Shown here one piece after another: positions 33,047 to 35,454 of a stretch of DNA of 35,454 nt. The stretch spans positions 1 through 35,454 of the forward strand of contig FWWN02000266.1 of assembly GCA_900175165.2 (NCBI GenBank), in the 5' to 3' direction. The notes beneath the pieces are model-generated. The model had not been told where the DNA came from. It saw nothing but the letters and a program-made list of their open reading frames with translations, and made no database searches. Each line of letters begins with the position of its first letter. The first letter of the stretch is position 1. A program made the translations under genes and the position numbers. This DNA comes from Rhizomucor pusillus (Eukaryota; Mucoromycota; Mucoromycetes; Mucorales; Lichtheimiaceae).

Positions 33047-34594
33047 ATGCCCAATAGAATATTCTTAACAAATGATATTCATTTGGATGAAAAGATACAT
33101 AATGAAGTCCATAGAATTATTTCGAAAATTGGGACTTTTTAAATAAAAGCTGGAATAAAATTTCTCTCAAATATAAACATAGAACTGAAATTAAACATAT
33201 TAATGAAATACATAAAATAAAAAAGATATTAGTTGAAAGACTTGGCTATATTCCCGTTTTCGTTTTTCTAAATGTATTATATGACAATATTGAATATCCA
33301 GGTCCATATTTTGAAATTGAAAAAGGTTTATTTTTATTATATCATTTGACATCAGGTATCTCTGGAAGAAATGAAATTGAAAGATATACACCATATAGCA
33401 CTTTTCATACATTTTATAAAAAGTTTGGATGTTTGAAGAAAATTATAAAAGATTAAGTAAAATAGTAAATGAATGCTTGCAAACAATGTTTTCATCTATA
33501 CATTTAAGAATATATTGTTGTAGAAAGTATAATCCTGATGTATGTAAACGTGTAACACTAGTAATTGATGGTCACGATTCTAGGATTAATTATGTTGATA
33601 CTGATATTAAAAAAAAGATTATATTCCTATAAATTTAAAAATAAAGGTATAAGAACTCAAATTGTAACTGATATTAATGATATGACTTTATATATATCTA
33701 AAAGTGAATTCTGTTCAGATAGTTCTGATGGTAGCATGTTCTTAAATATGAAATTATATAATAAAATGAATAAAAATGATGTCATAGCAATTGATGGCCG
33801 TTATACACTGTTTGTTAACAAGCTCATTGAATTAGCAAAAGAGAAAGGTATACTTTTAAATGAAGAAAATTTATATATCCTATAAGAAAATATACTAAAA
33901 TTAAATTAACAGAACCTGAAAAACATTTTAATAATGTATTTGGAAGTTTTAGATCAAAAATAGAAAATCAATTCGCGGAAGTAGGTAATAAGTTTCATAG
34001 ATTTAACAATAATTCATTTGTAGTAAGAAAGGATAATATAAAATCTTATAATTTACAGTTTAAAGTAGCATGATTATTAAAAAATATAACTAAATTTGTA
34101 GAAAATTTTGGTATACCTGTATATCCTCATCATAAGCTATGGGAAATAAGTAATTTTGAATTTCCAATTGAAAGAAATATGATTGATATTGTCATAAGTA
34201 ATGAAGAGGTTAATAGAGAAAAGTGTAATAAAATGATTGAAATGCAAAATCAAATTTTAGATTTGGAAATATCAAATGATGATACTATGGTAGTAGATGA
34301 GTATTCAGACGATAACAATAATAATAGTAATAATAATGGTAGTAGTGAAGATGGCATTCCAAAATTTAATGAGAAAAAAAGAAAAAGAAAGAGAAAATCT
34401 AAAGTTAACGATAATAATAAAACATATGAAATTGAAAAGATAGTAGACCATAGATTTGAAAATAATAGATATGAATTTTATATAAAATGGAAATACTATA
34501 GTGATTAATATAATGCATGGATTCCTACTGAAAATTTTAATGAAAAGGATATGTTAAAAGATTATGTAGAATTGCATAAAATTGAGTTATATAT
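33047..34594 (+). mobile_element. DDE transposase with C-terminal chromodomain, broken
   Basis: Read across frames, this gives one long protein. After the N-terminal helical region comes VTLVIDGHDSRI (first Asp), then IVTDINDMTLYISKSEF, VIAIDGRYTLFVN, and FNNVFGSFRSKIENQFAEVG, which fits the C-terminal acidic residue region of DDE_4-like transposases. A Ser/Asn/Lys-rich linker leads to YEIEKIVDHRFENNRYEFYI then KWKYYSD and YNAWIPTENF, a chromodomain. Lesions: a frame change at the T-run near 33140, shifts near 33424, at the A8 run near 33608 and near 33885, TGA 34071-34073, and TAA 34506-34508 inside the chromodomain. Several shifts are at homopolymers. It lies within an AT-rich island unlike the rest of the window. 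It is non-functional as read. Confidence 0.65.
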
Positions 34595-34671
34595 TTTAAA
34601 AGATACTTTAACCTATATATTTATAGAGGATAAACACGTCTTTTCTTTTTTTGGAATAACTAATATGCAAT

Positions 34672-35138
34672 TTATCCTAGCAAGTTATCTATAATACTTC
34701 CTAAGCTAATTGTACCACAATTTTCTATATAAGCTTTAAGAATAGGCTTTATCTTCTTTATAGTTTTTTGTGATTTATGTATTCGTTTATTTTTTTACCT
34801 GTGTTGTATCTTTTCTTAGGTATATGTTTTTTACTATGAACGCAACATAGATAGTCCTTTTTCCCATTTACTAGGTTTGTTCTAATTTTTCTATGGCACA
34901 TGTAACCTTCTTTTTTCCCTGTTTTATGAATAAAAGTGCATACATTATCGCCACATTATTTATGCCAGAAGTGATTTGTTTGAAGAGTTTGCATACTTTC
35001 TTTAATTACGCTTTTGAACAATTTTTGCTTAGCTTTAAAATAAAGTTCATTTTCAAAATAGCCTTCCATAACCTTGTCCATAAGATCTTTAATAGATTTT
35101 ACCATATAATGTCTATTGATTGAAATGTCAATATACAA
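34672..35138 (-). mobile_element. Convergent Cys/His-rich ORF of the AT-rich transposon, broken
   Basis: The minus strand reads a helical N-part (KDLMDKVMEGYFENELYFKA), a TAA at 34956-34958, then a Cys/His-rich domain. That domain is CGDNVCTFIHKTGKKEGYMC followed by HRKI and LCCVHSKKH. After a frame change near 34770 it continues with AYIENCGTISLGSIIDNLLG. The Cys/His spacing suggests metal binding. It points towards the transposase ORF, so it may be the second gene of the same element. I do not recognise the family name. Confidence 0.45.
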
Positions 35139-35296
35139 CTAAAATTCGATTTTTCGAAAATCAAAATAAATTTAAATATGCATGATTATATAATCAATTT
35201 TTATAATGTCTTGGCATTGTACACGGATACATGTTTCTCTATAAATACAATTATTTTTATAGATATACATAAAAACTAATATTACAATTTACCACT
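35139..35296. other. AT-rich right border of the island, no gene
   Basis: AT-rich sequence with no ORF of note. The composition returns to normal around 35300, so the right end of the transposon probably lies here. No terminal repeat was identified. Confidence 0.4.
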
Positions 35297-35454
35297 ATGT
35301 TACTGATACAGCAGCTGAGACATATGGAGGTCATCCAAGCATACTATGATCTAGGGCGCCCTGTTGTCGGCTGGATGTCTCTATGCCTTTGCAACTTCTA
35401 CGTGGATATCCATGTCTTGGACGTCGAAAAAATCCCGAGACGTCTCCCCCCCCC
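35297..35454 (+). other. Open frame running off the window edge
   Basis: A frame starting with ATG at 35297 stays open for 52 codons to the end of the window (segment VIQAYYDLGRPVVGWMSLCL). No domain is recognised. The last nine bases are all C, which may mark a contig end, so the frame there is not trustworthy. Confidence 0.25.

Noticed and set aside
32880..35310. Terminal inverted repeats for the AT-rich transposon
   Set aside because: Candidate ends were compared by eye and no convincing match was found, so no boundaries are claimed.
35446..35454. Nine-C run as a biological signal
   Set aside because: It is at the very end of the window and is more likely a contig edge or low-quality sequence.

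Overview
This window looks like nuclear DNA of a filamentous fungus, most probably a Mucoromycota species (Mucorales-like). The reasons are dense short spliceosomal introns (about 50-110 nt, with CTAAC/CTAAT-like branch points), two tandem carotenoid cleavage oxygenases of the kind tied to trisporoid signalling, expanded F-box/LRR paralogues, and decayed retroelements. No tRNA, rRNA, CRISPR array or bacterial operon signal was seen. All gene models were spliced by hand. Every reading frame in a full model closes with consistent intron phase, but none was checked against transcripts.

Layout. (1) 1-1453: no gene recognised. (2) 1454-3058: a decayed, inverted partial copy of a TPR/F-box/LRR locus whose intact version lies at 17598-19794. 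The copied block also carries the last exon of the gene that converges on that locus. (3) 3111-7513: two tandem minus-strand carotenoid cleavage oxygenases with identical intron positions. (4) 7918-8963 (-): GINS subunit Sld5, head-to-head with (5) 9721-15108 (+), a 20-exon Diaphanous-type formin. A stretch that looks like decayed or hidden coding sequence lies in their shared promoter. (6) 15499-17342: a second F-box/LRR gene, broken. (7) 17598-19794: the intact TPR/F-box/LRR gene. (8) 19947-27564: four minus-strand genes, namely a small TPR-like protein, Arp5 (INO80 actin-related protein), a WRN-type 3'-5' exonuclease-domain protein and an Ariadne-type RBR ubiquitin ligase. (9) 28398-29379 (+): Cfd1/NUBP2-type Fe-S scaffold ATPase, tail-to-tail with (10) 29461-30804 (-), tRNA-dihydrouridine synthase of the Dus4 type. 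(11) 31303-35454: a repeat-rich end with a Ty3/Gypsy integrase relic, a foldback sequence, a LINE reverse-transcriptase fragment and an AT-rich island. The island holds a broken DDE transposase whose C-terminus is a chromodomain, with a convergent Cys/His-rich ORF.

The housekeeping genes span DNA replication (Sld5), the cytoskeleton (formin), chromatin remodelling (Arp5), nucleic-acid 3' processing, ubiquitination (RBR, F-box), Fe-S assembly (Cfd1) and tRNA modification (Dus4). They show no common pathway. The two oxygenases are the only obvious functional pair. The most unusual points are the mosaic inverted duplication, three GC-AG introns with a perfect GCAAGT donor, a run of frame-neutral FH1 exons in the formin, a 25-bp promoter motif duplicated at 42-bp spacing upstream of one oxygenase, and the chromodomain transposase.
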